From: AR5 sp041497115
Lineage (GTDB): Bacteria > Methylomirabilota > Methylomirabilia > Rokubacteriales > CSP1-6
Length of the DNA: 64,000 bases
Direction of reading: 5' to 3'
Assembly (NCBI GenBank): GCA_041497115.1
Contig: JBGQFW010000012.1
Location: 1 to 64,000, forward strand
The position numbers were made by a program, and so were the translations under genes. Shown here one piece after another: positions 25,999 through 34,781 of the stretch; position 1 is the first letter of the stretch, and each line of letters starts with the position of its first letter. The notes under the pieces were generated by a model, which was not told the origin of the DNA, did not search any database, and saw only the letters and a list, made by a program, of their open reading frames with translations.

Positions 25999-26894
25999 CG
26001 CGCGCCGCCCTCGTCGCGGGCGCGCTGCTGGTGGCGCTGGCCGGGGCGGCGCCGGCGGGCACGTTCGCCCGCGACGCCTGGGAAGGGCGCGCCTACCGCG
26101 TCTGGATCCCGAGCCGGCCGGCGCCGGGCCGCCCCCTCGTCGTGGCGCTGCACGGCTGCTGGCAGACGCCGGAGGACTTCGCGCTCGGCACGCGGCTCAA
26201 CGGCGCGGCCGAGGCCCGCGGCCTCGTCGTCGTCTACCCCGCGCAGAGCCCGCGCGAGAATCCCTACCGGTGCTGGAACTGGTTCGAGCCGGCCGAGCAG
26301 ACGGCGGCCGGGCGCGAGACGGCGCAGATCCTGGCCATCGCCCGCCGGGTCCAGGCCGAGCGCGGCCTGCGCGAGCCGCGGATCGTCGTGCTGGGGTTCT
26401 CGGCGGGCGCCTGGATGGCGGTGAACCTGGCGTGCGCGGCGCCGGAGTCCGTCGCCGCCATCGGCGCCGTGGCCGGCGGCCCCTTCCGCTGCGCCGACGG
26501 TCCCGAGGCGGCCATCCAGTGCATGCGGGGCGCCGGCCGCGACGGCGCCGCCGCGACGGCCGCGTGCGCCGGCGGGCGCGCGCCGGGGCTGCGCGCCTCG
26601 CTCTGGCAGGGCGCGCTCGACCCGGTGGTGAGCCCGGCCAACCTCACCGCGCTCGAGACGATGTTCGGCCGGCTGCTCGGCGTCAGCGCCGGCGTCACCG
26701 CCACCGACGAGGGCGCGGTGCACGCCGTCTATCGCGACGGGCGCGGGGCGCCGGTGCTGGAGACCTGGCTCGTGCCCGGCATGGGCCACGCCTGGAGCGG
26801 CGGCGATCCGCGCGCCACGCACACCTGGCCGCCCGGCCCCCCCACGACCGATCGCACCCTCGACTTCCTCCTCCGCGCCTTCGAACACCCGTGA
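25995..26894 (+). CDS. Secreted PHB-depolymerase-type / feruloyl-esterase-like alpha/beta hydrolase
   Basis: The product (about 299 residues) has the catalytic triad of this family: Ser in VLGFSAGAWMA (Gly-x-Ser-x-Gly), Asp in GALDPVVSP and His in GMGHAWSGG. The oxyanion region VVALHGCWQ and cysteines common to LpqC-type esterases are also present. A signal peptide is readable (TRAALVAGALLVALAGAAPAG), but no ATG, GTG or TTG precedes it in a plausible place; CTG 25995, overlapping the deaminase stop, or ATC 25992 would have to serve. GTG 26031 is the first common start and would cut the signal peptide. It probably hydrolyses polyester or aromatic esters outside the cell. Confidence 0.78.
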
Positions 26895-28243
26895 GCGAAC
26901 ACTCCGGGGGTTCCCGTTGGGGGGTGGCGGCCGGGGAGTCCGAGGGGGCGTTGCCCCCGCGCTCTAACGAAGCGGCGGTCGCTCCCCCCGCCCGCCAAAA
27001 ATCGCTTGCTCTCGCCGCCCTGCTTGGCGCCGGAGCGCTGGCGGTCGCCGCGTTTCCCGTTCGCGCCAGCTGGTGGGGCGGCTTCATCCTCGCGATTGCC
27101 GAGGCCGGCATCGTCGGCGGCCTCGCCGACTGGTTCGCGGTCACCGCGATCTTCCGACGGCCGCTCGGGCTGCCGATCCCGCACACCGCCCTCATCCCGC
27201 GCAACTGGGAGCTGATGGCCGCGCGGGTGGGGGTGATGGTCGGCGGGCGTGTCCTCACCAAGGAGTACGTGCGCGCGGAGATCGGGCGCGTGGACCTGGC
27301 CGACCTGATCGCCCGCGGCGCCGAGCGCATCTCGCGCGCCGACCTCGAGCGCGCCACCGGCGTGGTGGCGCGGTGGGCCGCCGAGCAGATCACGCCCACC
27401 ACGACGGCCGAGCTGATCGCGCGCCTGCGCCGCGCGCTCGTCGGCGAGCCGCTGGCGCCGCTGCTCGCCGCCGCGCTCGGCGTGGCGCGGCGCCAGGGGT
27501 GGGACCAGCGGCTGCTCGACGGAGCGCTCACGGTGCTGGCCGGCGCCATGGAGCGCCCCCGGTTCCGCGAGGCCGTGGCGGAGGTCGTGGACGATCTGAT
27601 CGCGCGGTACCGCGAGCGGCTGGGCGTCTACCCGCGCATCCTCATGGGGCTCGCCCAGGTCGTCGGCGTGCTGGACCGCGACCGGCTGGTGAGCGCGCTG
27701 CACACCGGCCTGCGCGAGGTGGCGACGGACCGCGAGCATCCGCTGCGCCGGCAGGGCATCGAGGTGCTGGCCAACCTCGAGCGACGGCTCACCGCCGATC
27801 CGGGGCTGGCGGCGCGCGTGGAGGCGGCCAAGGCCGAGCTCCTCGCGTCGCCGGCGCTCGCCGCGCTGCTGGACGACGCGGCCGGCGCGCTGGCGCGCGC
27901 GCTGCGCGCCGACCTGGCCGACCCGCGCTCGGAGCTGGTGACGTGGCTGGCCGACCGCCTGGAGCGCGCACGCCTCACGCTCACGAGCGACGCCGGGCTG
28001 CGCCGCGAGATCGACGACTGGGCCAAGGCGCAGGTAAGCACGCTCGTCGAGCGCCACCACGACCGGCTGGCCGCCTTCATCGAGAACGGCGTGCGCGCGC
28101 TCGGGCCCGAGGGCGCGGTGCGTCTGATCGAGGAGCACGCCGGCGACGACCTCCAGTACATCCGCGTCAACGGCACGGTGGTGGGCGGACTCGCGGGGGG
28201 CGTGCTGTACGCGGTGCGGATGGTCGCCGCGCTCGTCTATTGA
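26891..28243 (+). CDS. DUF445 (YjiN-like) membrane protein
   Basis: GTG 26891 overlaps the esterase stop and gives 450 residues. After about 37 low-complexity residues come two membrane helices around ALAALLGAGALAVAAF and GGFILAIAEAGIVGGLADWFAVTAIF. The GLADWFAVTAIFRRPLGLPIPHTALIP stretch is the signature of DUF445 proteins. The long middle part is helical and charged, and a last membrane helix (GTVVGGLAGGVLYAVRM) ends the chain. Function is unknown. The N-terminal low-complexity part coincides with a G-run hairpin at 26944-26958, so the true start may differ; no other common start codon exists between there and the first helix. Confidence 0.82.
   Translation: MSEHSGGSRWGVAAGESEGALPPRSNEAAVAPPARQKSLALAALLGAGALAVAAFPVRASWWGGFILAIAEAGIVGGLADWFAVTAIFRRPLGLPIPHTALIPRNWELMAARVGVMVGGRVLTKEYVRAEIGRVDLADLIARGAERISRADLERATGVVARWAAEQITPTTTAELIARLRRALVGEPLAPLLAAALGVARRQGWDQRLLDGALTVLAGAMERPRFREAVAEVVDDLIARYRERLGVYPRILMGLAQVVGVLDRDRLVSALHTGLREVATDREHPLRRQGIEVLANLERRLTADPGLAARVEAAKAELLASPALAALLDDAAGALARALRADLADPRSELVTWLADRLERARLTLTSDAGLRREIDDWAKAQVSTLVERHHDRLAAFIENGVRALGPEGAVRLIEEHAGDDLQYIRVNGTVVGGLAGGVLYAVRMVAALVY
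26944..26958. other. Short G-run/C-run hairpin inside the 5' end of the DUF445 gene
   Basis: GGGGGC (26944-26949) and GCCCCC (26953-26958) flank GTT. The surroundings (about 26910-27000) are made of G and C runs unlike normal coding sequence, which suggests an intergenic element now read as the start of the gene. Confidence 0.4.
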
Positions 28244-28244
28244 C

Positions 28245-28273
28245 GATGGAGGGGGCGAGACGCCCCCTCCATC
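28245..28273. terminator. Perfect hairpin after the DUF445 gene
   Basis: Two perfect 13-base arms (28245-28257 and 28261-28273) flank a three-base loop AGA, starting one base after the TGA at 28241-28243. No T run follows, so it may be a terminator of the G+C-rich kind or an mRNA 3' stabiliser. Confidence 0.6.
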
Positions 28274-28355
28274 TCCTCCCCGGTTCGCGTGGCGCCCGAC
28301 CGCCGAAGGCCGCATGCTACACTTCGCGCATCGCTGACTTTCCTCGGAGGTGGTC

Positions 28356-29969
28356 ATGATCCGCCCGCGAACCGTGATATTCCTTCTGGCCGTTCCGGCG
28401 ATCGCCGCCGTGCTGGCGGGCGGCACGCCCGCCGTCGGGCAGGCCCCCAAGCCGGGCGGCGTCCTCACCCTGGCGCAGCGCGAAGAGACGCCGCAGGGCT
28501 TCGCCATCCACGAGACCTCGACGGTCTCCACGACGTGGCCGGCGATGCCGTGCTTCAGCAACCTGGTGCTGTTCAATCCGCTCAAGCCGCAGGAGAGCGC
28601 GGACACCGTGATCGGCGAGCTGGCCGAGAAGTGGTCGTGGCAGGACAACTACCGCAACCTGGTCTTCTTCCTGCGCAAGGGCGTGAAGTGGCACGACGGC
28701 CAGCCCTTCACCTCCAAGGACGTGAAGTTCACCTTCGACATGCTACGCGAGGCGCCCGACGCCCAGGGCAAGCTGCGCATCAACCCGCGCAAGGACTGGT
28801 ACGTCAACGTCGTCAACGTCGAGGCGCCCGATCCGTACACGGTGGTCCTCCACCTCAAGCGGCCGCAGCCCTCGCTGCTGCTCATGCTGGCCTCCGGCTA
28901 CACGCCGATCTACGCCGCCCACGTCCCGCCCGCCCAGTACCGCACCGGCTGCGTCGGCACCGGGCCGTTCAAGCTGAAGGAGTGGCGGAAGGGCGAGTTC
29001 ATCGAGTACGTGCGGAACCCCGACTACTTCGTCAAGGGCCGGCCGTACCTCGACGGCGTCCGGTTCGTGATCATCAAGGAGCGCGGCACCCGGGTGGCCG
29101 CGCTGCAGGCCGGCCAGGTCGAGGCGGCCTTCCCGGGCGACACCAGCAAGACCACCGCCGAGCAGCTGAAGCGGGCGGTGCCCAAGATGGTGATCACGCG
29201 CGCGGCCGAGAACGTCAACGAGAACATGATCATGAACACCAAGAAGCCGCCCTTCGACAACGTGAAGGCGCGGCTGGCCGTCGCCCACGCCATCGACCGG
29301 CGGAGCCTCATCCAGGCCGTGCACCAGGGCGGCGCCGCCATCGGCGTGTCCATGCCGTCGCGGCCGTGGGGGCTGTGGGGGCTGCTCGACCGAGACATGA
29401 CCGTGCTGGCCGGCTACGGCGCGCCCGCCGACGAGAAGGCCAAGGCGCGCAAGCTCATGGCCGAGCTCGGCCACGGCCCCGACAAGCCGCTTCGGGTGGA
29501 GATCGTCACGCGCGCCATCGCCGTCTACGTGGACATGGCGTCGTTCATCATCAACGAGCTCAAGCAGGTCGGCATCGAGGCCTCGCTGCGGCAGATCGAG
29601 ACCGCCCAGTGGCACGCCATGGCCACCCGGGGCGACTACCAGATCGGCGCCAACCTCACCGGCATCGGCATCGACGATCCCGACGCGAACTACTACGAGA
29701 ACTTCGCGTGCAACTCGCCGCGCAACTACACCTTCTACTGCAACGAGCAGATCGCGACGATGGTGGACCAGCAGTCGGCCGAGATCGATCCCAAGAAGCG
29801 GGTGGCGCTGGTCTGGGAGATCGAGAAGAAGCTGGAGGCGGAGGCGGCGCGGCCGACGCTGACGTGGCGCGTGGACAACTTCGCCCACTGGCCGCACGTG
29901 AAGAACCTGATCCCGCACAACAACTTCTACAACTACGGCCGGCTGCAGGAAGTGTGGGTGGACAAGTAG
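28356..29969 (+). CDS. Family 5 (peptide/nickel-type) ABC transporter substrate-binding protein
   Basis: ATG 28356 follows CGGAGG by five bases and gives 537 residues. A signal peptide covers residues 1-30 (run of Val, Leu and Ala, cleavage near AVGQAP); there is no lipobox cysteine. The family 5 pattern is clear: LAEKWSWQDNYRNLVFFLRKGVKWHDGQPFTSKDVKFTFD early, GTGPFKLKEWRKGE in the middle, and VAHAIDRRSLIQAV later. It captures oligopeptides or similar ligands in the periplasm for the two permeases that follow. The ligand is unknown. No ATPase gene (DppD/DppF type) is in the run, so ATPases must be encoded elsewhere or shared. Confidence 0.92.
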   Translation: MIRPRTVIFLLAVPAIAAVLAGGTPAVGQAPKPGGVLTLAQREETPQGFAIHETSTVSTTWPAMPCFSNLVLFNPLKPQESADTVIGELAEKWSWQDNYRNLVFFLRKGVKWHDGQPFTSKDVKFTFDMLREAPDAQGKLRINPRKDWYVNVVNVEAPDPYTVVLHLKRPQPSLLLMLASGYTPIYAAHVPPAQYRTGCVGTGPFKLKEWRKGEFIEYVRNPDYFVKGRPYLDGVRFVIIKERGTRVAALQAGQVEAAFPGDTSKTTAEQLKRAVPKMVITRAAENVNENMIMNTKKPPFDNVKARLAVAHAIDRRSLIQAVHQGGAAIGVSMPSRPWGLWGLLDRDMTVLAGYGAPADEKAKARKLMAELGHGPDKPLRVEIVTRAIAVYVDMASFIINELKQVGIEASLRQIETAQWHAMATRGDYQIGANLTGIGIDDPDANYYENFACNSPRNYTFYCNEQIATMVDQQSAEIDPKKRVALVWEIEKKLEAEAARPTLTWRVDNFAHWPHVKNLIPHNNFYNYGRLQEVWVDK

Positions 29970-29982
29970 GGCGACGGGGGGC

Positions 29983-30936
29983 GTGAAGACCTACATCGCC
30001 CAGCGGCTGGCCATCGCCGTCCTCACGCTGTTCGGGATGTCGGTCGTCATCTTCGTGCTGCTGCGGCTGGCGCCCGGTGACATCGTGGACGTCCTGTTCT
30101 CGGCGGCCGGCTACGTCAATCCGGCCGAGAAGCAGGCGATTCTCCGCGAGCTGGGCATGGACAAGCCGTACTGGCAGCAGTACGTGGAGTGGATCACCCA
30201 GATCTTCCACGGCGACCTCGGCAAGTCGTACCGCTACGACCTGCCGGCCTGGCAGATCATCCGGCCGCTCATTCCCGTGACCGTCGAGCTCGCCGTCCTC
30301 TCGACGATCGTGGCCGTCGTGCTCGGTGTGCCGACCGGGATCATCAGCGCCGTCCGCCAGGACTCCGCGCTCGACTACGTCCTGCGCGTGTTCAGCCTGG
30401 CCGGGCTGTCGATGCCGTCGTTCTGGCTCGGCATGGTGATCATCCTCGCGCTGGTGTCGTGGCTGGGCTGGATCCCGCCGCTCACCTACGTCCGCCCGAC
30501 CGAGAACATCTGGCTGCACGCGGTGCAGTTCCTGCTGCCCTCGCTCGCCGTCGGGTACCGGTCGTCCGCCCTCATCATGCGCATCACGCGCTCGGCCATG
30601 CTGGAGGTGCTGCGCGAGGACTACATCCGCACGGCATGGGCCAAGGGAGCGAACGAGCGGGCGGTGGTGTGGCGCCACGCGCTCAAGAACGCGATCCTGC
30701 CGGTCGTCACCGTGATCGGCATCGAGTTCGCGTTCCTCATCGGCGGGCTGGTGGTGACCGAGACGGTGTTCAACCTGCCGGGCGTGGCGCGCTTCCTGGT
30801 GGAGGCGATCCTCTGGCGCGACTACCCGATCGTGCAGAACCTCGTCATGTTCATCGCGATCGTGGTGATCCTCTCCAACCTCGTCGTGGACATGCTCTAC
30901 GGCGTCCTCGACCCGCGCGTGCGCTATGCGAGCTGA
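29983..30936 (+). CDS. ABC transporter permease, DppB/OppB family
   Basis: GTG 29983 lies 13 bases after the binding-protein stop; 317 residues. The N-terminal helix (AIAVLTLFGMSVVIFVLLRLAPGD) is the hallmark of DppB-type permeases. Five further membrane helices follow. The EAA loop that contacts the ATPase is readable as DYIRTAWAKGANERAVVWRHALKN. It forms the membrane channel with the next gene's product. Confidence 0.93.
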   Translation: MKTYIAQRLAIAVLTLFGMSVVIFVLLRLAPGDIVDVLFSAAGYVNPAEKQAILRELGMDKPYWQQYVEWITQIFHGDLGKSYRYDLPAWQIIRPLIPVTVELAVLSTIVAVVLGVPTGIISAVRQDSALDYVLRVFSLAGLSMPSFWLGMVIILALVSWLGWIPPLTYVRPTENIWLHAVQFLLPSLAVGYRSSALIMRITRSAMLEVLREDYIRTAWAKGANERAVVWRHALKNAILPVVTVIGIEFAFLIGGLVVTETVFNLPGVARFLVEAILWRDYPIVQNLVMFIAIVVILSNLVVDMLYGVLDPRVRYAS

Positions 30937-30948
30937 CGGGGCGCGCCG

Positions 30949-31860
30949 GTGGCGGTAGGACGGGTCGGGGCCGACCTCGAGCTGCCCGCCCCGGCGGCGG
31001 CGCGCCGGCGCGACTCGCTGGCGACCGTCGTCGCGCGCTTCGTCCGCCGGAAGCCGCTCGGCGCTGCCGGCGGCGTTCTGATGCTGGTGATGGCGCTCAC
31101 CGCGATCTTCGCCGACGTGCTCGAGACCCACGACCCGATCGCCACCGACGCCACCGCGACGCTGGCCCCGCCCGGCGAGGAGCACTGGCTCGGCACCGAC
31201 CACCTCGGCCGCGACATCTACTCGCGCATCGTGCACGGGGCCCGCGTCTCGCTCATCGTGGGCATCGGCTCGACGCTGCTCGGCTCCGTGCTGGGGGGCG
31301 TCATCGGCCTGCTGTCCGGCTACGTCGGGGGCAAGACCGACCTCATCGCCCAGCGGCTGCTCGACATCCTGCAAGGGCTGCCGCTGCTGGTGCTGGCGCT
31401 GGTCATGTCGGCCTCGCTGGGACCGTCCGTGCCGAACGTGATCATCGCCATCTCGATCCCGATCGTGCCGCGCGCCTCGCGCATCATCCGGGCCAGCGTG
31501 CTGTCGATCCGCGAGATGCAGTACATCGAGGCGGCGCGGGCGCTCGGCCTGCGCCACCTGCGCATCGCCTTCCGCCACGTGCTCCCCAACACGGTCGGCC
31601 CGTTCATCGTGCTGGTGACCGCCCAGCTCGGCAGCGCGATCCTGGTGGAAGCGGCGCTGTCGTTCCTGGGCCTCGGCGTCCCCGAGCCTTATCCGTCCTG
31701 GGGCCGCATGCTGTCGGTCTCCGCCGCCGAGTACGCGCAGAAGGCCCCGCACCTGGTGCTCTTCCCGGGCTTCGCGATCAGCCTGGCCGTCTTCGGCTCC
31801 AACCTCTTCGGCGACGCGCTACGCGACACGCTCGACCCGCGCCTGCGCGGGTCCGCTTGA
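30949..31860 (+). CDS. ABC transporter permease, DppC/OppC family
   Basis: GTG 30949 gives 303 residues. A charged N-terminal stretch leads to the first helix (GAAGGVLMLVMALTAIFADV), then the DppC-type periplasmic segment with LGTDHLGRDIYSRIVHGARVS. The EAA loop is EAARALGLRHLRIAFRHVLPN. It pairs with the upstream DppB-type permease. The operon appears to end here, followed by a two-hairpin repeat at 31864-31929. Confidence 0.93.
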   Translation: MAVGRVGADLELPAPAAARRRDSLATVVARFVRRKPLGAAGGVLMLVMALTAIFADVLETHDPIATDATATLAPPGEEHWLGTDHLGRDIYSRIVHGARVSLIVGIGSTLLGSVLGGVIGLLSGYVGGKTDLIAQRLLDILQGLPLLVLALVMSASLGPSVPNVIIAISIPIVPRASRIIRASVLSIREMQYIEAARALGLRHLRIAFRHVLPNTVGPFIVLVTAQLGSAILVEAALSFLGLGVPEPYPSWGRMLSVSAAEYAQKAPHLVLFPGFAISLAVFGSNLFGDALRDTLDPRLRGSA

Positions 31861-31863
31861 CAT

Positions 31864-31929
31864 GGGGGCCACGAAATGGCCCCCAAGCCCCCACACGTTC
31901 GGACCGCGCCGGCGTAGCCGTGGCGGTCC
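31864..31929. repeat. Two-hairpin repeat element, copy A
   Basis: The first hairpin has arms GGGGGCCA (31864-31871) and TGGCCCCC (31877-31884) around CGAAA. The second has 13-base arms at 31901-31913 and 31917-31929 around GTA, with two mismatches. The right-hand part GTAGCCGTGGCGGTC is directly repeated at 31933-31947 and runs into the next gene's start. The layout matches copies at 40021-40090 and 50897-50969. Confidence 0.65.
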
Positions 31930-31938
31930 TCTGTAGCC

Positions 31939-32379
31939 GTGGCGGTCGTCTATCGCATCACGGTGGGTGACGGGCGGTCGACCGAGGCGCTGGTGGCGGC
32001 GGGCGGGTACGGGTACGCGCACTCCGCGGTGATCTCCGAGAACTTTCCCGCGCGCCACGCGGGCGGTCCCCGCACGCGCGAGATCGTCCTGGTCGAGTTC
32101 GAGCGCGACGTCACCGTCCACGACGTGACGGCGGCGGCCGCGCGGCAGGGACTGCAGCCGCCCGCCTACGAGGACGCCCTCTACTTCGGCATCGAGCATC
32201 CCGACGTACAGCGCGCGCGACCCGTGCTGTTCCCGCACGAGCCGTGGCTGGGGTACTTCGGGCGGCGCGACGTGCTGTGCCTGTGGTGCAACGCCGGCCG
32301 GCGCGAGCTGGGGCTGGAGGGGTTCGACGACGTCTGGCCCCGCGACTTCCGCTTCGCCCTCGTCGCGCCCGCCCCGTGA
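31939..32379 (+). CDS. Conserved-looking protein of unknown function
   Basis: GTG 31939 gives 146 residues with no signal peptide or membrane helix. The chain is mixed alpha/beta, with IVLVEFERDVTVHDVTAAAARQG near the middle and a Cys pair in VLCLWCNAGRRELG near residue 115. Codon use is like its neighbours and the frame is well kept, so it is likely real. The first codons lie in a direct repeat of element A, so the start is uncertain. No family is recognised. Confidence 0.6.
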   Translation: MAVVYRITVGDGRSTEALVAAGGYGYAHSAVISENFPARHAGGPRTREIVLVEFERDVTVHDVTAAAARQGLQPPAYEDALYFGIEHPDVQRARPVLFPHEPWLGYFGRRDVLCLWCNAGRRELGLEGFDDVWPRDFRFALVAPAP

Positions 32380-32475
32380 GCGGAACTCGTTTGTGTCCGC
32401 GGCCGAGATTGCCTAACATGCCGCGAGTGCCCGCTGAGGGCGCCGTCACGTCCACCTGAACGTCGAGGAGAGCTC

Positions 32476-33912
32476 ATGGCTTCCGCCCGCTCGTCCGCTC
32501 GCGCCGCCACCGACCTGTGCTGGGTCCCCGCCACCGAGCTGGCCGCGCTCATCCGTCGCCGGAAGGTCTCGCCGGTCGAGGTCGTCGACGCGGTCCTGGC
32601 CCGCATCGACAAGCTGAACCCGCGGCTGAACGCCTACGTCACGCTGACCGCCGAGCAGGCGCAGCGGGAGGCGCGGGCGGCCGAGCGCGCGGTGACCCGG
32701 CGCAGCGCCCGGCTCGGACCGCTGCACGGCGTGCCCTTCTCCGTGAAGGATCTCGTGGCCACCAAGGGCGTGCGCACGACTTTCGGGACACCGCTCTACC
32801 GCGACAACGTGCCGACGGAGGACGCGCCGATCGTGGCCCGCCTGAGGGCGGCCGGCGGGATCATGCTCGGCAAGACGAACACGCCGACGATGGGGTGGAT
32901 CGGCGCCACCCACAACCTGCTCTTCGGCATCACGCGCAACCCGTGGAACCTCGATCGCACGCCGGGCGGCTCCAGCGGCGGCGCCTCGGCCGCCGCCGCG
33001 GCCGGGCTCGGCCCGCTCCACGTGGGCACCGACGGCGGCGGCTCGATCCGCATCCCCGCCTCGTGCGCCGGGATCTTCGGCTTCAAGGCCTCCTACGGCC
33101 GCGTGCCGACCTACCCGGTGAGCGGCGCCTGGAGCCTGTCGCACGTGGGGCCGATGACGCGCACGGTGGCCGACGCCGCCCTGATGCTGAGCGTCGCCGC
33201 CGGCCCCGACGAGCGCGACCAGTACTCGCTGCCCGCCGAGCGCGTGGACTACGTGAAGGCGCTGGGTGGCTCGCTCAAGGGGTGGCGGGTGGCGTGGAGC
33301 GACGATCTCGGCTTCGCCGATTGCGTGGACCCCGAGGTGAGCGCGGTGTGCGCGCGCGCGGCCCGCGCGTTCCGCGAGCTGGGCTGTCGCGTGGAGGAGG
33401 TCCAGCCGGGGTGGCCGTCGCCCCGCGAGGCCTGGTACGAGACCTTCTGCGGCGGCATCGCCGCGCGCCTGGCGCCCTACCTCGACCGGCGCGCGGAGAT
33501 CGACGCGGGACTCCTGAGGATCGTCGAGGCCGAGCTGCGCCACCCCGCGACGAAGTACGTGCAGGCGTGGTTCGACCGCCTGGCGTGGTGGCAACACCCG
33601 CGCGCGTTCTTCGAGAAATACGATCTGCTGCTGACGCCCACCATCGCCTGTCCGCCGTTCAAGGTGGGGCTCGACAACCCGGCCGAGATCGCCGGCCGCC
33701 CGGTCGGCGCCTACGCGTGGATCCCGTTCACTTACCCGTTCAACCTCACGGGCCAGCCGGCCGCGTCCGTGCCGGCCGGGTTCACCGCCGACGGGCTGCC
33801 GGTTGGGCTGCAGATCGTCGGCCGGCGCTACGCCGATGCGGCCGTGCTGCGGGCGTCGGCGGCGTTCGAGCGGCTGCGGCCCTGGGCCCAGCACCGCCCG
33901 CCGCTGGGGTAG
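32476..33912 (+). CDS. Amidase signature family hydrolase
   Basis: ATG 32476 follows a GAGGAGAG ribosome site and gives 478 residues, typical of the family. The Ser-cisSer-Lys triad is readable: Lys in PFSVKDLVATKG, and the serines in TPGGSSGGASA and DGGGSIRIPAS. This is the fold of GatA, 6-aminohexanoate-cyclic-dimer hydrolase and many other amidases. No gatB or gatC lies nearby, so a role in Glu-tRNA amidation is unlikely. It probably hydrolyses small amides; the substrate is unknown. Confidence 0.9.
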   Translation: MASARSSARAATDLCWVPATELAALIRRRKVSPVEVVDAVLARIDKLNPRLNAYVTLTAEQAQREARAAERAVTRRSARLGPLHGVPFSVKDLVATKGVRTTFGTPLYRDNVPTEDAPIVARLRAAGGIMLGKTNTPTMGWIGATHNLLFGITRNPWNLDRTPGGSSGGASAAAAAGLGPLHVGTDGGGSIRIPASCAGIFGFKASYGRVPTYPVSGAWSLSHVGPMTRTVADAALMLSVAAGPDERDQYSLPAERVDYVKALGGSLKGWRVAWSDDLGFADCVDPEVSAVCARAARAFRELGCRVEEVQPGWPSPREAWYETFCGGIAARLAPYLDRRAEIDAGLLRIVEAELRHPATKYVQAWFDRLAWWQHPRAFFEKYDLLLTPTIACPPFKVGLDNPAEIAGRPVGAYAWIPFTYPFNLTGQPAASVPAGFTADGLPVGLQIVGRRYADAAVLRASAAFERLRPWAQHRPPLG

Positions 33913-33950
33913 CCCGCGGCCGGCGTCGCCGTTCGAGCGCGTCGGAATGA

Positions 33951-34526
33951 TTGGACGTTGACCCGCGGGTGATCGCGCCTCACGCTGCGCGCGTGACGCT
34001 CGCCGACCTCCTCGTCTCCACCGCCGTGCTCGGCCTGGTCGTCGGCGCGACGGTGGTCACGCTCGAGCAGGGCCAGCAGGCGTGGACCGTCGGCGCGGCG
34101 CGCGTGGAGGCGCAGCAGAGCGCCCGGGCCGCGCTGACCTGGCTCACCGCCGAGCTGCGCGCGGCCGGGCAGGGGATCGGCTCCCCGGCGCTGCCGGCGC
34201 TGTCGGTCGCCGAGCCGGCGCGGCTCGTGCTGCACGTCGATCGCAACCACGACGGCATCATCGCGGGCGCCGGGGAGACGATCGTCTGGCGCCTCGACCG
34301 CGACATCCTGCGGCGCGACGCCGGCGGCGGCGCCCAGCCGGTCATCAACGGCGTGAAGACCCTCGCGTTCGCCTACTTCGACGCCGCCGGCCGGCCCACC
34401 GCCGACCCGGCGGCGGTGCGGCGGATCCGGGTGACGCTGGCGACCCGCGCCGACCACGCGCCGTCGCGCGCCACCGCCGCCCTGGGCCCCACGCTCACCA
34501 CCGAGATTCGCCTGCGCAACCGCTGA
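33951..34526 (+). CDS. Pseudopilin-like protein (GspJ/PilW-type) with an altered N-terminal motif
   Basis: TTG 33951 (or GTG 33969) gives about 190 residues. The N-terminal RVTLADLLVSTAVLGLVVGATVVTL resembles the prepilin helix GFTLxELLVSxxxxG, followed by the usual long amphipathic helix (QSARAALTWLTAELRAAGQG) and a beta-rich C-terminal domain, as in GspJ and PilW. The Gly-Phe at the cleavage site reads Arg-Val, and the Glu at +5 reads Asp, so normal processing by prepilin peptidase is doubtful. No other secretion or pilus gene is nearby. It may be an orphan minor pseudopilin or a diverged remnant. Confidence 0.65.
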   Translation: MDVDPRVIAPHAARVTLADLLVSTAVLGLVVGATVVTLEQGQQAWTVGAARVEAQQSARAALTWLTAELRAAGQGIGSPALPALSVAEPARLVLHVDRNHDGIIAGAGETIVWRLDRDILRRDAGGGAQPVINGVKTLAFAYFDAAGRPTADPAAVRRIRVTLATRADHAPSRATAALGPTLTTEIRLRNR

Positions 34527-34698
34527 CGGCCGGCGGGTCGTGGGCTGGAATCCCGCCGTGCTGCGCGTCGTCGTGGCCCTGGCGACGCACCCCAAGGCCC
34601 AACTCCACCATCCCGGGTGGGGCCGGGCGGTTTGAAACCCTACCGGTCGCCCATCGGGCTGGTGAGCGGGATTCCCTTAGAAAATCGTCTGTTTTTGC

Positions 34699-34725
34699 TT
34701 GACAGGCCTTTTTGGCAACTGTAAT
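34699..34725 (+). promoter_or_regulatory. Candidate promoter of the dcw cluster
   Basis: A perfect TTGACA (34699-34704) is followed after 15 bases by TGTAAT (34720-34725), or after 17 bases by the weaker TAATCT. The T-rich surroundings stand out from the G+C-rich context. It lies 57 bases before mraZ and just upstream of the MraZ boxes. Confidence 0.6.
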
Positions 34726-34737
34726 CTCGGCCGTCAA

Positions 34738-34753
34738 GTGGGGCGAAGTGGGA
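34738..34753 (+). promoter_or_regulatory. MraZ-binding boxes upstream of mraZ
   Basis: GTGGGG (34738) and GTGGGA (34748) are spaced 10 bases start to start, i.e. GTGGG-N5-GTGGG. This is the arrangement of known MraZ operator repeats in front of mraZ. A third box is not convincing. Placement just downstream of the promoter fits autorepression. Confidence 0.6.
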
Positions 34754-34781
34754 TGAAAGGGTATCCCGAGCCCATAAGGAC

